From Maliibacterium massiliense (GTDB lineage Bacteria > Bacillota > Clostridia > Christensenellales > Maliibacteriaceae): 64,000 nt of DNA. Both the position numbers and the translations under genes were made by a program. Shown here piece after piece: positions 51,718-61,740 of this stretch. The notes beneath the pieces are model-generated. The model was not told the DNA's origin. It did no database searches and was given only the letters and a program-made list of their open reading frames with translations. The stretch's first letter is position 1; each line of letters opens with the position of its first letter. Location: positions 2,046,001-2,110,000 of the forward strand of contig NZ_LR026983.1 of the NCBI RefSeq assembly GCF_900604345.1. The letters run 5' to 3'.

Positions 51718-51964
51718 CATAACAAAAAAGCATACGATGTGTATGGATGCGGCGCGGCCTTGCTTGAACAAGGCACGCGCCGCTTGCCGTTTGCCGCGCA
51801 TGGTAGGGACGTCCAAGTAGGGCCTCCAGGCGCAGGCGCGTGCAGGCTGTAGCGCAAGCATCGGCGCGCCCGCAAGTGCGCAGACGGGAGAGAGCGCGGG
51901 GCGGCACAGTGCGGCCTGTAAGTGGCGCTGTCATGCGCAGGCGGGGGCTTTTTCGGCGGATTTG
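51718..51964. other. Gap between lgt and pncB promoter
   Basis: About 250 bases, no gene. Contains an inverted repeat GGCGCG..CCTTG/CAAGG..CGCGCC (about 51750-51781) without a T-run on the plus strand, so not a clear terminator. Confidence 0.35.
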
Positions 51965-51993
51965 TTGAAGCTGCGCGTACGCTAAGGTATAAT
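51965..51993 (+). promoter_or_regulatory. Promoter of pncB
   Basis: TTGAAG, 17-bp spacer, perfect TATAAT (51988-51993). Confidence 0.75.
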
Positions 51994-52042
51994 AACAACA
52001 TATGTTGCGCGCTTTTTTCGCGCCCAAAAATGGGGGATGGAC

Positions 52043-53476
52043 ATGGCAGAGAGAAATTTGACCATGATGACCGACTTTTATCAGCTGACGATGATGCAGG
52101 GGTACATGCGCTACGGCATGGAAAAAAACACCGGCGTGTTTGACATGTTCTTCCGGTACCGTCCGGACAAGCCCATCTCCTATGCGGTGATGGCGGGCCT
52201 GGATCAGCTGATCGATTACATCAAAAACCTGCACTTCGCGCCCAAGGACATTGACTATCTGCGCGGCATGCACGTCTTTGACGAGGATTTTCTGGCCTAC
52301 CTGCGGGATTTCACCTTCACGGGCGACATCTACGCGATTGCCGAGGGCACGCCCGTGTTTCCGGGCGAGCCACTGGTGCGCGTCAAGGCGCCCATCATGC
52401 AGGCCCAGCTGATCGAGACCGCGCTTTTGAACATCATCAACCACCAGACCCTCATCGCCACCAAGGCCAGCCGCGTGGTGTACGCGGCCAAGGGGGATGC
52501 GGTGCTGGAGTTCGGCCTGCGGCGGGCGCAGGGGCCGGATGCGGGCATCTACGGCGCGCGCGCGGCCATCATCGGCGGCTGCGCCGCAACCAGCAACGTG
52601 CTCACCGGCGAGATGTTTAATATGCCCGCCAAGGGCACACACGCCCATTCGTGGGTGATGAGCTTTCCCGACGAGCTGACCGCCTTTCGCGCCTACGCGG
52701 ACGTGTTCCCCGATGCATGTATGCTGCTGGTGGATACATACGATGTGCTAAAGAGCGGCATGCCCAACGCCATCAAGGTTTTTCAGGAGCTGCGCGCCAA
52801 AGGGCACGAGCCGGTGGGCATCCGCCTGGATTCGGGCGATCTGGCCTACCTGAGCAAGCAGGCGCGGGCCATGATGGACGAGGCGGGCTTCCCGAACGCC
52901 ACGGTGTGCGTATCGGGCGACCTGGACGAGGAGCTGATCTGGGACCTCAAGGCCCAGGGGGCGGCCATCGATACCTGGGGCGTGGGCACCAAAATGATCA
53001 CAAGCGACGATCTGCCCGCGCTGGGCGGCGTCTACAAGCTATCGGCCGAGATCGTGGACGGGGAGATGGTACCCAAGATCAAAATATCCGAAAACCCCGC
53101 TAAAATCACCAACCCGGGCTACAAAAAGGTGTACCGCATCTACGATGGATCCTCGGGCAAGGCGCTGGCTGACCTCATCACGCTTGCGCATGAGCAGGTG
53201 ACCCCTGCCGAGCCGCTAACGCTCTTTGACCCGGATGCCACCTGGAAGCGCATGACTATCGCCAACTACACCGTGCGCGAGCTGCTTGAGCCCATCTTTG
53301 TGGCGGGCAGGTGCGTCTACACCTCGCCCTGTCTGACGGATATCCGCGCCTTTGCGCAAAAGCAGCTCGATACGCTGTGGGATGAATACAAGCGCCTGCG
53401 CAACCCGCACGTATACAAGGTAGACCTGTCGCAGGAGCTCTACGACTTGAAACAGGAATTGCTGCGTCGCGGCTGA
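52043..53476 (+). CDS. pncB: Nicotinate phosphoribosyltransferase
   Basis: 477 residues from ATG 52043 (GGGGG six bases upstream; ATG 52037 directly abuts it). LTMMTDFYQLTMMQGY at the N-terminus, LEFGLRRAQGPDAG, GTHAHSWVM and GIRLDSGDLAYLSKQA are core NAPRTase motifs. Converts nicotinate and PRPP (with ATP) to nicotinate mononucleotide, the entry step of NAD salvage. Full length. Followed 34 bases later by the DivIVA-like gene, maybe co-transcribed by chance. Confidence 0.95.
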   Translation: MAERNLTMMTDFYQLTMMQGYMRYGMEKNTGVFDMFFRYRPDKPISYAVMAGLDQLIDYIKNLHFAPKDIDYLRGMHVFDEDFLAYLRDFTFTGDIYAIAEGTPVFPGEPLVRVKAPIMQAQLIETALLNIINHQTLIATKASRVVYAAKGDAVLEFGLRRAQGPDAGIYGARAAIIGGCAATSNVLTGEMFNMPAKGTHAHSWVMSFPDELTAFRAYADVFPDACMLLVDTYDVLKSGMPNAIKVFQELRAKGHEPVGIRLDSGDLAYLSKQARAMMDEAGFPNATVCVSGDLDEELIWDLKAQGAAIDTWGVGTKMITSDDLPALGGVYKLSAEIVDGEMVPKIKISENPAKITNPGYKKVYRIYDGSSGKALADLITLAHEQVTPAEPLTLFDPDATWKRMTIANYTVRELLEPIFVAGRCVYTSPCLTDIRAFAQKQLDTLWDEYKRLRNPHVYKVDLSQELYDLKQELLRRG

Positions 53477-53510
53477 AAAACACACGCACAGGGAGGATGG
53501 GCAAAGAGGT

Positions 53511-54395
53511 ATGGGCAATTTATTTCGCGGCGGGCTGTTCGGCTACAACAAGCAGGAGGTGGAGGCGCACGTCGCCAAGCTGACCGAGGAGCTGCAGCAG
53601 CAGCGCACCAAGCTGGAACAGATGCAGCAGCAGCAGGAGCAGCTGACTGAGCAGATTAAAAAGTACCGCCAGCAGGAGCGCTACATCACGGGCGCCCTGG
53701 TGCAGGCGCAGAGCCACGCGGTGGCCATGCAGCAGCAGGCGGATGAGCATTATGAAAAGACCCTGGCGCATCTGCGCGAGCAGACCCAGGCCTGGGAGCA
53801 GCGCATCGGCGCCAGCCGCAAGCGCCTGCTTGACTTTGACCGGCAGATTCAGCAGGCGCTGGAGCACTTCCATCAGGAGGTGGTGGAGCTTGCCAAGCTC
53901 AGCGCCGAGGAGGACCAGAGCGTGCTGACGGGCCAGGAGGGCGCGCAGGTGGCGGGGCCACAGACAGACGTGCTGCCCACGCAGGAGCCGCCTGAAGCTG
54001 CGCCGCAGGCATCGGACGCCCCCGCAGCGTCGCGGGTCGAGCGCGCCGATGCCACGCCCGCGCCGGCAGAGAAGACGCCGGAAGAAGCGCCAAAGGACGA
54101 TCTTGCCGCAGCGGTGCGCACGCCGGATGCGCCGAAGGCAGACGCGGCGCCTACGGCCGCGCAGCAACCCGCAGGCAAGACGCCCGAAGATGCGCCGCCG
54201 GCGCCCCAGGTGGACGCGGATTTGCAGAAGCTCTACTGGCGGCTGCACAACCTGGAGCAAGGGGAGGCGCCCCAAACGCCCCAGGTCGACGCGGCGTCGC
54301 TGGAGAGCACGGTGCGCCCCGACGAGCTGAAAAAGCTTGAGGCGCTGTGCCGTGAGCTGGGCATTTTGGGGGGCGCGGACAGCGCCGCCCAGTGA
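53511..54395 (+). CDS. DivIVA-like coiled-coil protein with Pro/Ala-rich linker
   Basis: 294 residues. N-terminus FRGGLFGYNKQEVEAHVAKL matches the DivIVA membrane-binding start, then a Gln-rich coiled coil to about residue 135. Residues 140-240 are a low-complexity Pro/Ala/Glu/Asp linker, and a short helical C-terminus follows (LQKLYWRLHNLEQGE). DivIVA proteins mark curved membrane at poles and septa and recruit partners. The long linker is unusual. Ribosome site GGAGG. Confidence 0.75.
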   Translation: MGNLFRGGLFGYNKQEVEAHVAKLTEELQQQRTKLEQMQQQQEQLTEQIKKYRQQERYITGALVQAQSHAVAMQQQADEHYEKTLAHLREQTQAWEQRIGASRKRLLDFDRQIQQALEHFHQEVVELAKLSAEEDQSVLTGQEGAQVAGPQTDVLPTQEPPEAAPQASDAPAASRVERADATPAPAEKTPEEAPKDDLAAAVRTPDAPKADAAPTAAQQPAGKTPEDAPPAPQVDADLQKLYWRLHNLEQGEAPQTPQVDAASLESTVRPDELKKLEALCRELGILGGADSAAQ

Positions 54396-54469
54396 CGCAT
54401 AGGATGATACATAGGGCGCAGCAGACGCGTTACGCGCGCGGCGCGCCCTTTTGCTTTGCAGAAAGGACG

Positions 54470-54733
54470 ATGGCGTTGCAGTACGAGTATAAGACCAAGG
54501 GCACCTGTTCCCGCAAAATCACCATTGTGCTGGAGGGGGACACGGTTGCCTCTGTCCGCTTTGACGGCGGCTGCTCAGGCAACACGCAGGGCCTGAGCGC
54601 GCTGGTGGCGGGCATGCCCGTAGACGATGTGATTCGACGCTGCGAAGGCATCCGCTGCGGCTTTAAGAAGACCTCCTGTCCGGACCAGCTTGCGCGGGCG
54701 CTCAAAGAGGCCAGGGCAGGACAGGCGAAGTGA
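54470..54733 (+). CDS. TSCPD-domain protein (TIGR03905 family)
   Basis: 87 residues from ATG 54470 (GAAAGGA upstream). YKTKGTCSRKITIVLEGD, VRFDGGCSGNTQGLSALVAG and KTSCPDQLARAL match TIGR03905, a stand-alone TSCPD domain otherwise found at the end of vitamin B12-dependent ribonucleotide reductase. Conserved Cys residues suggest metal or redox function. No partner next to it. Confidence 0.88.
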   Translation: MALQYEYKTKGTCSRKITIVLEGDTVASVRFDGGCSGNTQGLSALVAGMPVDDVIRRCEGIRCGFKKTSCPDQLARALKEARAGQAK

Positions 54734-55102
54734 TATGCCGCCAGCGGGAGAAACGCGGCGCACGCGGCTGAGAACCCACGTCGAGGCGGTAGATGCTGCG
54801 GGCGCGCGCTTGCGCTCCGCTCCCCTGCCCGCAGGAGTACTTTGCAAGGGCATGCTTACACGGGGGCAGGCCCTGTGCAGGCCCGCGCGTGCGGCATGGG
54901 GCAATCAGGTCTATTTCAGGTGCTCATGCTGTAGGCATGCGTATCCACAAGCGGGTCCGTTTTCCTGCGGGCAGGTGTGCTTTGCAAGGGCATGCTTGCA
55001 CAGGCAGACCCTGTGTAGGCACATGCGCGGCGGCGTGGGACAAACGAGCGCACCCCAGGTGCCCATGCGCGCAGCAGCGCGCTTTACAGGGGGTTGAGCG
55101 TG
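54734..55102. other. Gap carrying two imperfect 120-bp direct repeats
   Basis: About 370 bases with no gene supported on either strand. Mostly made of two related blocks (see the repeat entry). Confidence 0.5.
54826..55085. repeat. Two imperfect direct repeats of about 120-140 bp
   Basis: Block 1 (about 54826-54960) and block 2 (about 54966-55085) share, in the same order, a CCTGC..GCAGG start, CTTTGCAAGGGCATGCTT, GGCAG-CCCTGTG-AGGC, a GCG-rich part and CAGGTGC-CATG. In block 2 TGCAAG/CTTGCA pair across GGCATG. Could be a duplicated structured RNA, a degenerate repeat family, or a decayed gene. Confidence 0.55.
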
Positions 55103-55519
55103 ATGAAGCAATACAGGACAATGGCTGTGCTGGGCGCGGGGCTCAGCATGCTGGTGGGTCTGTGGCATTTTTTCGTGCCGCAGCTTTTTCAATGGTACAG
55201 CTATATTCCCCGCGCGTATGAAAACCTGGCCGTGGGCATCAACTGGACGAACCTCTGCTTTTCCTTCCTGCTGCTTGGCCTCAGCGCGCTGGTGCTGTGC
55301 AGTATCAGGCGCGTTTTTCAGGGCGATGCAGGCGCACTGCGCTTATACGGCCTGCTTGCGGCGGCGTGGGTGTTCCGCGTGGGGCTGGCGGTCTTTGATC
55401 CGTGGCCGCTGGAGCCCATCGCATGGGTATCGTACCTGCAGCTGGCGGCGTCGGTCGGCATCATGCTTCTGTTGTGCGTTCCCTTGATCAAACTTATCCT
55501 GTGCCGCAGGCGGGGCTGA
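55103..55519 (+). CDS. Four-helix membrane protein
   Basis: 138 residues from ATG 55103 (GGGGGTTGAG upstream). Four predicted membrane helices (about 5-25, 48-68, 80-98, 108-130), with VGLWHFFVPQLFQWYSYIP between the first two. Basic C-terminus CRRRG. Resembles small uncharacterised DoxX-like or DUF4345-type membrane proteins in size and helix layout. No function assigned. Followed by a GNAT gene 62 bases later. Confidence 0.65.
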   Translation: MKQYRTMAVLGAGLSMLVGLWHFFVPQLFQWYSYIPRAYENLAVGINWTNLCFSFLLLGLSALVLCSIRRVFQGDAGALRLYGLLAAAWVFRVGLAVFDPWPLEPIAWVSYLQLAASVGIMLLLCVPLIKLILCRRRG

Positions 55520-55581
55520 AGCGCGTGGCGGCGCGCAGAAAAAGGGTAGGTTGCTGTCATGGACAACAGGAGGTAGGTCAT

Positions 55582-56133
55582 ATGATCCTGCTCAGGCAAA
55601 TGCGTGCGGCGGATTTGCCGCGCTTTACAAAATGGCTGTACACAGCGCATGTTGCGAAGTGGTACCACGAACCACAGGATTGGATCGATGAGGTGGCGCG
55701 GCAGGACGGCGTGTTCAGCTGGATCCATCATTTTATCGTAGAGAGCGATGGCATCCCCATTGGCTTTTGCCAATACTACGCCTGCAAGGACAGCGGCGAG
55801 CTTTGGGAAGGCTATACAGCGATGGGCGGGTCATACAGCATCGACTATATGATAGGGGAAGCGGCCTATCTGCGCAGAGGCATCGGCAGGCAGATCGTGG
55901 CGGCATTGACAGACAGGCTCCGGCTGCACAGCGATGCGGTGCGTATCGTTGTGCAGCCGGAGCCGGAAAACGCGGCGTCCTGCGGGCTGCTGCTCGCGTG
56001 CGGTTTTGTGCTGGACGCGGCAAAGGGCGTGTATGTGAAGGAGCTGCGACAGCATGACGTTGGTAACACGGTAAAGGCACGGAGACGCCCGATGGAAACG
56101 TGCATGCCCGATAGAGACGTGAAAACACAATAA
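55582..56133 (+). CDS. GNAT-family N-acetyltransferase
   Basis: 183 residues, ribosome site AGGAGGT. Acetyl-CoA loop LRRGIGRQIVAALTDRL and the early WYHEPQDWIDEV, HFIVESDGIPIGFCQYY, which are typical of the AAC(6')-type acetyltransferase subgroup that includes aminoglycoside and RimJ-like enzymes. The last 20 residues are basic and look like an extension. Substrate unknown; antibiotic resistance should not be assumed. Confidence 0.85.
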   Translation: MILLRQMRAADLPRFTKWLYTAHVAKWYHEPQDWIDEVARQDGVFSWIHHFIVESDGIPIGFCQYYACKDSGELWEGYTAMGGSYSIDYMIGEAAYLRRGIGRQIVAALTDRLRLHSDAVRIVVQPEPENAASCGLLLACGFVLDAAKGVYVKELRQHDVGNTVKARRRPMETCMPDRDVKTQ

Positions 56134-56137
56134 AGAG

Positions 56138-56179
56138 AAAAAAGGCCCTGCGCCGGTCTTCCGCCGGCAAGGCCTTTTT
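56138..56179. terminator. Bidirectional terminator
   Basis: Stem AAGGCC..GCCGG/CCGGC..GGCCTT flanked by A's and T's between the converging GNAT and helical-bundle genes. Confidence 0.88.
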
Positions 56180-56254
56180 ATCGCGCGCTGCGCGCCGCGT
56201 AAGTGCTTTTTTGCCGCAGCACGCTTGCAATTACAGGGCGCGCGCCACCCTGCG

Positions 56255-56683
56255 TCAAAGAAAGTGTTTCATCTCCTCGATGTTGGCCTGCTCGGTTTTG
56301 ACCAGCTTTTGCGCAAGGCGCGTAATGCGGTTGTCGCCGCCGTCGTAATCGTGCAGCCACTTGGTCATTTTGGTGATGCCCATGGTGCTGCCCTGGATCA
56401 TCATCTCCGCGATTTTGGAGGAGGAGGGGTCCTGCATGGTTTTGAAGTTGGCGGACAGGTAGCTCATCACCTTGGCCATGGGGCTGATGTGCTCGGGCCC
56501 TTCGCTCTTTTCCTGCAGCATGGCGTCCGCCGCGTCGTAGATTTGGTGGTACTCGCTCAGCTGCGCCTCCAGGGCCTGGCGCAGGTCGGTATCACGCGTT
56601 AAATCCATCACGTGCGCGATGCCGGTGCGGCCCATCTCGGTATTCTGGCAGATATTGCTGAGCATTGTGCAATCGTCTAACAT
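56255..56683 (-). CDS. Helical-bundle protein, ferritin-like candidate
   Basis: 142 residues, predicted almost entirely helical, in four helices. Helix starts carry EMGRTGIAHVMD, ALEAQLSEYHQIYDAADAM and VKTEQANIEEMKHFL, with Glu and ExxH/ExxxxH spacing that resembles DUF892/DUF2383-type ferritin-like stress proteins, but the metal ligands are not certain. Short hydrophilic protein with no signal peptide. Upstream of it lies the groEL terminator, so it has its own transcript. Confidence 0.6.
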   Translation of the reverse strand: MLDDCTMLSNICQNTEMGRTGIAHVMDLTRDTDLRQALEAQLSEYHQIYDAADAMLQEKSEGPEHISPMAKVMSYLSANFKTMQDPSSSKIAEMMIQGSTMGITKMTKWLHDYDGGDNRITRLAQKLVKTEQANIEEMKHFL

Positions 56684-56734
56684 AAAAAATCACCTCGCGC
56701 TTAGTGTGCGCGCACACGGTAAACGTATACACAA

Positions 56735-56776
56735 AGAAAGGGCGCATCGCCCCGTGCGGGGGATGCGCCCTTTTTG
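56735..56776 (-). terminator. Terminator after groEL
   Basis: Stem AAAGGGCGCATC/GATGCGCCCTTT with inner GCCCC/GGGGG; T-rich on both sides, so it may act in both directions. Confidence 0.85.
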
Positions 56777-56803
56777 TATGAGAGAATGCTTTGGGATCAG
56801 CGC

Positions 56804-58456
<1,653 letters not shown>

Positions 58457-58491
58457 TTACAAAAATGCGTTTATGCGTTCGGTCGTCGGTT

Positions 58492-58776
58492 TTATTCCAC
58501 CACAGCCAGCACGTCGCTCTGGCGGATGATGGTGTACTCGGTGCCGTCCATCTTCACTTCGGTGCCGGCGTATTTGGAGATGATGATGCGGTCGCCCACC
58601 TTGAGCTGCATTTCAACATCCTTGCCGTCCACCTTGCCGCCGGGGCCCACGGCCACGACCTCCGCCATCTGCGGCTTTTCCTGCGCGCTCGAGGGAAGGA
58701 CGATGCCACTCTTGGTGGTCTCTTCGCTTTCAAGGTTCTTGATGACCACACGGTCAAACAACGGTTTGATTGTCAT
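58492..58776 (-). CDS. groES: Co-chaperonin GroES
   Basis: 94 residues from ATG 58776 (AAGGAGGG upstream). [19 protein letters not shown], the mobile loop TTKSGIVLP and [16 protein letters not shown] are canonical. Seven-membered lid of GroEL. First gene of the operon. Confidence 0.97.
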   Translation of the reverse strand: MTIKPLFDRVVIKNLESEETTKSGIVLPSSAQEKPQMAEVVAVGPGGKVDGKDVEMQLKVGDRIIISKYAGTEVKMDGTEYTIIRQSDVLAVVE

Positions 58777-58828
58777 GGAATAAACCCTCCTTAGAAATTG
58801 TACGGGCAAGCCCGTATTGAGCATCTTG

Positions 58829-58855
58829 TTAGCACTCCAATGGTTTGAGTGCTAA
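58829..58855. promoter_or_regulatory. CIRCE element (HrcA operator)
   Basis: Perfect TTAGCACTC-N9-GAGTGCTAA between the promoter and groES. Predicts HrcA repression released by heat. Confidence 0.98.
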
Positions 58856-58867
58856 ATTTCAATTCAT

Positions 58868-58896
58868 ATTATTCCCCAATTTACGAAAAATTACAA
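58868..58896 (-). promoter_or_regulatory. Promoter of groES-groEL
   Basis: Minus strand: TTGTAA (58891-58896), 17-bp spacer, AATAAT (58868-58873), just upstream of CIRCE. Confidence 0.65.
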
Positions 58897-59119
58897 GTCC
58901 TGTGTTTTGCCCATATTGCCGCATGAGCGCCTTTTAAGAGAAAATATCTCACACATGCTCCTGTTTTCAATGAAAAAAAGAGATTTACTTCATGGGATTT
59001 GATTGCAGACGTTTTTATTGCGCGGTGCATGTTGTATAATAGGTACAACGATGTACAAAAGCCGGCCGGATGCGCGTTTTTTCGCCGGACGCGGGCGGCC
59101 AAGGAGGTTGAACGGGCAC

Positions 59120-59590
59120 ATGTTTGATAAATGGGACCATCGTTTTATGGAGCTGGTGGAAGTCATCGCAGGCTGGTCGAGCTGCTACCAGGAGAACCGC
59201 AAGATCGGCGCGGTGATCGTGCGGGACCGGCGCATCCTCACCACGGGCTACAACGGCGCGCCCTCGGGCGTGAAGAGCTGCGTGGAGCGGGGCGAGTGCC
59301 TGCGGCGCAAGCTGGATATTCCCTCGGGCACCAAGCATGAGCTGTGCTACGCCATCCACGCCGAACAGAACGCGCTGATCCAGGCGGCCAAACTGGGTAC
59401 CAGCGTGCAGGGCGCCACGCTCTACTGCACCCACCAGCCCTGCGTGATCTGCGCCAAGCTGATCATCAACGCGGGCATCGCGCGCGTGGTGTACCGCCAC
59501 GGGTATCCGGACGCGTTCGCCACCGAGATGTTCCGCCAGGCGGGCACGCTAGTGGAGCGCTACGAGGTATCGGAAGAAGGCGAGGCATAA
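59120..59590 (+). CDS. dCMP/cytidine deaminase family protein (ComEB-like)
   Basis: 156 residues from ATG 59120 (AAGGAGG twelve bases upstream). Zinc site HAEQNAL (His and proton-shuttle Glu) and CTHQPCVICAK, plus an N-terminal Cys and CVERGECLRR typical of dCMP deaminases, where a second zinc is bound. DRRILTTGYNGAPSGVKSC matches. Makes dUMP for thymidylate synthesis. Alone in its transcript. Confidence 0.92.
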   Translation: MFDKWDHRFMELVEVIAGWSSCYQENRKIGAVIVRDRRILTTGYNGAPSGVKSCVERGECLRRKLDIPSGTKHELCYAIHAEQNALIQAAKLGTSVQGATLYCTHQPCVICAKLIINAGIARVVYRHGYPDAFATEMFRQAGTLVERYEVSEEGEA

Positions 59591-59806
59591 CACCTTGCGC
59601 CGGCGCGCCACGCGCATGGAAGCGCTGGAGGAAAGCGCACGGGATAGCAAGCGCGCGCCTCTGTGCCTCCGGCAAACGGCGCGTTGTGGCGCCGGGCGCA
59701 GCGCAGGGTTCATATCATCGCGCGCGGGCTCATATATTCTCCTATAGGTGTGTTGGACGTGCCATGGCGCGCGTGCACACATGCGAGGGAGGGTGCAAAA
59801 AGAGGT

Positions 59807-60685
59807 ATGCCGTACGATGATTGGGGATATGCGCCGGCGCGCCATGCGCGCCGGGCGCCGCAGACGCGCAGGCGCGTGCTCTTCTGGCTGGCGGCCGCGC
59901 TCTTTGTTGCCGCGGCAGTGGGGCTGGGCATCTTTTTAACGGACCGGATGGTGGTGCCCTTTATGGAATCGGGCGCGGCGCAGACGCAGAGGGCGGGCAG
60001 CCAGAGCGTGCTTGTCACCATGCCCCCGGGCGAGACGGGCCAGAGCGTCACGGAAAAAATCGAAATCCCCGCCTGGACCATCTACGGGGTGCAGGTGGGC
60101 GCCTACAACGTGCAGGAGAACGCGCAGAGCGCGGCGGACGCACTCAAACCCATCGGCGGGGCGGGCTATATCGTGGAGGACGGCATGAAACGAGTGCTTG
60201 CCGCAGGCTTTGCAAGTGAGCAGGACGCAAAGACGGTGGGCGCGCAGCTGCACGGTGCCAAGGATATGTACACCGAGGTGTACCCCCTCAGTTGCGGGGC
60301 GCTCGCCTTTAAAATGACGGCGACAAAAACGCACATCGAGGCGGTGCGCGCGGCGCTCTCGGCCTGGAAGGGGTATGTGGACGAGGCCGAGCAGATCGTG
60401 CGCGCGCTCGACAGCGGCCAGGCCACGGGCGAAGAGACGCAGGCGCGCCTGGGGGCGCTGCAGGAAAAGCTTGCGGGCACTGCCGCGCAGCTGCATGCGC
60501 TGCCGGGCAGCGTGGGCAATGATTTTACCTCTGCGCTATATAAAATGTACGCATCGGCAGCGGAGACCGCGGGCGTCATTGCAAAAGAAACCGTGCGCCA
60601 GGGGGAGCCATCGGCGCGCGTCAAGGCGCTGCAGCTGGACATGGCCTGGCAGTACCGCCTGCTCGTGCAGACGCTGGCGCAGTAG
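59807..60685 (+). CDS. SPOR-domain membrane protein
   Basis: 292 residues from ATG 59807; the ribosome site (GGGAGG) is 14 bases away and GAGGT very near, so the start is uncertain. Basic N-terminus, one membrane helix (about 24-46), then a SPOR domain around residues 90-160 (IYGVQVGAYNVQENAQSAAD, VLAAGFASEQDAKTV) which binds denuded glycan at septa or spores. C-terminal third is helical. Bitopic envelope protein, possibly linked to division or sporulation. Confidence 0.82.
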   Translation: MPYDDWGYAPARHARRAPQTRRRVLFWLAAALFVAAAVGLGIFLTDRMVVPFMESGAAQTQRAGSQSVLVTMPPGETGQSVTEKIEIPAWTIYGVQVGAYNVQENAQSAADALKPIGGAGYIVEDGMKRVLAAGFASEQDAKTVGAQLHGAKDMYTEVYPLSCGALAFKMTATKTHIEAVRAALSAWKGYVDEAEQIVRALDSGQATGEETQARLGALQEKLAGTAAQLHALPGSVGNDFTSALYKMYASAAETAGVIAKETVRQGEPSARVKALQLDMAWQYRLLVQTLAQ

Positions 60686-60725
60686 GGCTTTGCGCATAAG
60701 CGTGTGCTGCGGCACGTCTCTGTGC

Positions 60726-60731
60726 TATAAT
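60726..60731 (+). promoter_or_regulatory. Probable -10 box of the HydS-like operon
   Basis: Perfect TATAAT about 98 bases before the first gene; no good -35 (TGTGCT at 17 bases), which would fit an activated promoter. Confidence 0.4.
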
Positions 60732-60828
60732 AGAAAAAAGTAAAACGCGTTTTTTGTGTAAACAGCGCGAAGCGGCGCGCAGGCATATTTTTTTGACACA
60801 TGTAAATACGGCGATAAGGAGGGACGCT

Positions 60829-61200
60829 ATGACCATTGGCCAAGTGCAAGATATCCTGGGCGCCAAGCTGCTCTGCGGCAGGGAGCGCCTCGATGAGCAA
60901 GTGGATATCGCGTTTGCGTCGGATCTGATGAGCGACGTGCTTGCCTTTGTGCGCGAGGGGACGCTGCTGATTACCGGCCTAGTCAATCCGCACGTCATCC
61001 GCACGGCGGAGATGCTCGATGTGGGCGCAATCGTCTTTGTGCGCAACAAGCAGCCTGACGAAGATGTGATGACCATGGCGCGCGCGCGCGACATGCTGGT
61101 GCTGCAGAGCAGCGACACCATGTTTGAGGTGTGCGGCAGACTATACATGGCAGGGATGCGTGGCTGCACACTGCCCGGCAAAGGGGATGACGCACTGTGA
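60829..61200 (+). CDS. DRTGG-domain protein
   Basis: 123 residues from ATG 60829 (AAGGAGGG upstream). Matches the DRTGG domain: VQDILGAKLLCGRERLDEQV, AFASDLMSDVLAFV, LLITGLVNPHVIRTAEMLD and IVFVRNKQPDEDVM. DRTGG domains occur in phosphotransacetylase and hydrogenase-associated proteins and probably bind a small ligand. Overlaps the next gene by four bases (GTGA). First of a five-gene operon with the hydrogenase-like protein. Confidence 0.85.
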   Translation: MTIGQVQDILGAKLLCGRERLDEQVDIAFASDLMSDVLAFVREGTLLITGLVNPHVIRTAEMLDVGAIVFVRNKQPDEDVMTMARARDMLVLQSSDTMFEVCGRLYMAGMRGCTLPGKGDDAL

Positions 61201-61631
61201 GCGAGGCGATCCTGTACCGGACAAGTTATGAGGTGGAGGCACAGAATTTCGCCGTGGCGGGCGAGGTTTCCAGCGCTATGAAAAAGCAACTGCGCCAGCT
61301 GGGCGTGCGCAGCGATGTCGTGCGGCGCATCGCCATTGCGGCCTACGAGTGCGAGCTCAATCTGGTGATCCACTCGCTTGGCGGGGCGATGTCGCTGGAC
61401 ATCACCCAAGAGGATATCACCCTGCGCTCCAAGGACAGGGGGCCGGGCATCGCCGATATCGATCTTGCGATGCGCGAGGGCTTTTCCACCGCCAGCGAGC
61501 AGGTGCGCCTGATGGGCTTTGGCGCGGGCATGGGCCTGCCCAATATGCGCCGCTGCTGCGACCATTTTTCCATTGCGTCCAAGGTGCCCGAGGGCACAGA
61601 AATCTGCATGCAATTCCAGTTGAGCAAGTAG
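61197..61631 (+). CDS. RsbW-like histidine-kinase-type ATPase
   Basis: 144 residues from GTG 61197. GHKL ATPase: N-box AAYECELNLVIHS, G1 box DRGPGI, G2 box GMGLPNMRRCCDHF. The size and FAVAGEVSSAMKKQLRQLG start match anti-sigma or RsbT/RsbW switch kinases rather than full sensor kinases; the phosphoacceptor target is not encoded next door. Genes of this type regularly accompany DRTGG and H-cluster proteins in Clostridia and Thermotogae. Likely turns the redox state of the hydrogenase into protein phosphorylation. Confidence 0.87.
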   Translation: MSEAILYRTSYEVEAQNFAVAGEVSSAMKKQLRQLGVRSDVVRRIAIAAYECELNLVIHSLGGAMSLDITQEDITLRSKDRGPGIADIDLAMREGFSTASEQVRLMGFGAGMGLPNMRRCCDHFSIASKVPEGTEICMQFQLSK

Positions 61632-61740
61632 CGGCGCGCGTCATATCTTCCATAGCAATAATACCAATGCAAAAATACGAGAAAATGCGTCGGTGGCCAT
61701 GGCGGCGACCAACCGTTTCTTTTTTATAAGGAGGCGCAGT

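Noticed and set aside
51750..51781. Terminator of lgt
   Set aside because: The inverted repeat is strong but has no T-run on the plus strand.
55582..56133. Aminoglycoside resistance gene
   Set aside because: The fold belongs to the AAC(6')-like subgroup, but most members of this subgroup have other or unknown substrates and no resistance context is present.
60793..60821. TTGACA near 60793 as promoter of the DRTGG gene
   Set aside because: No -10 box at 16-18 bases; the position falls on the ribosome binding site.
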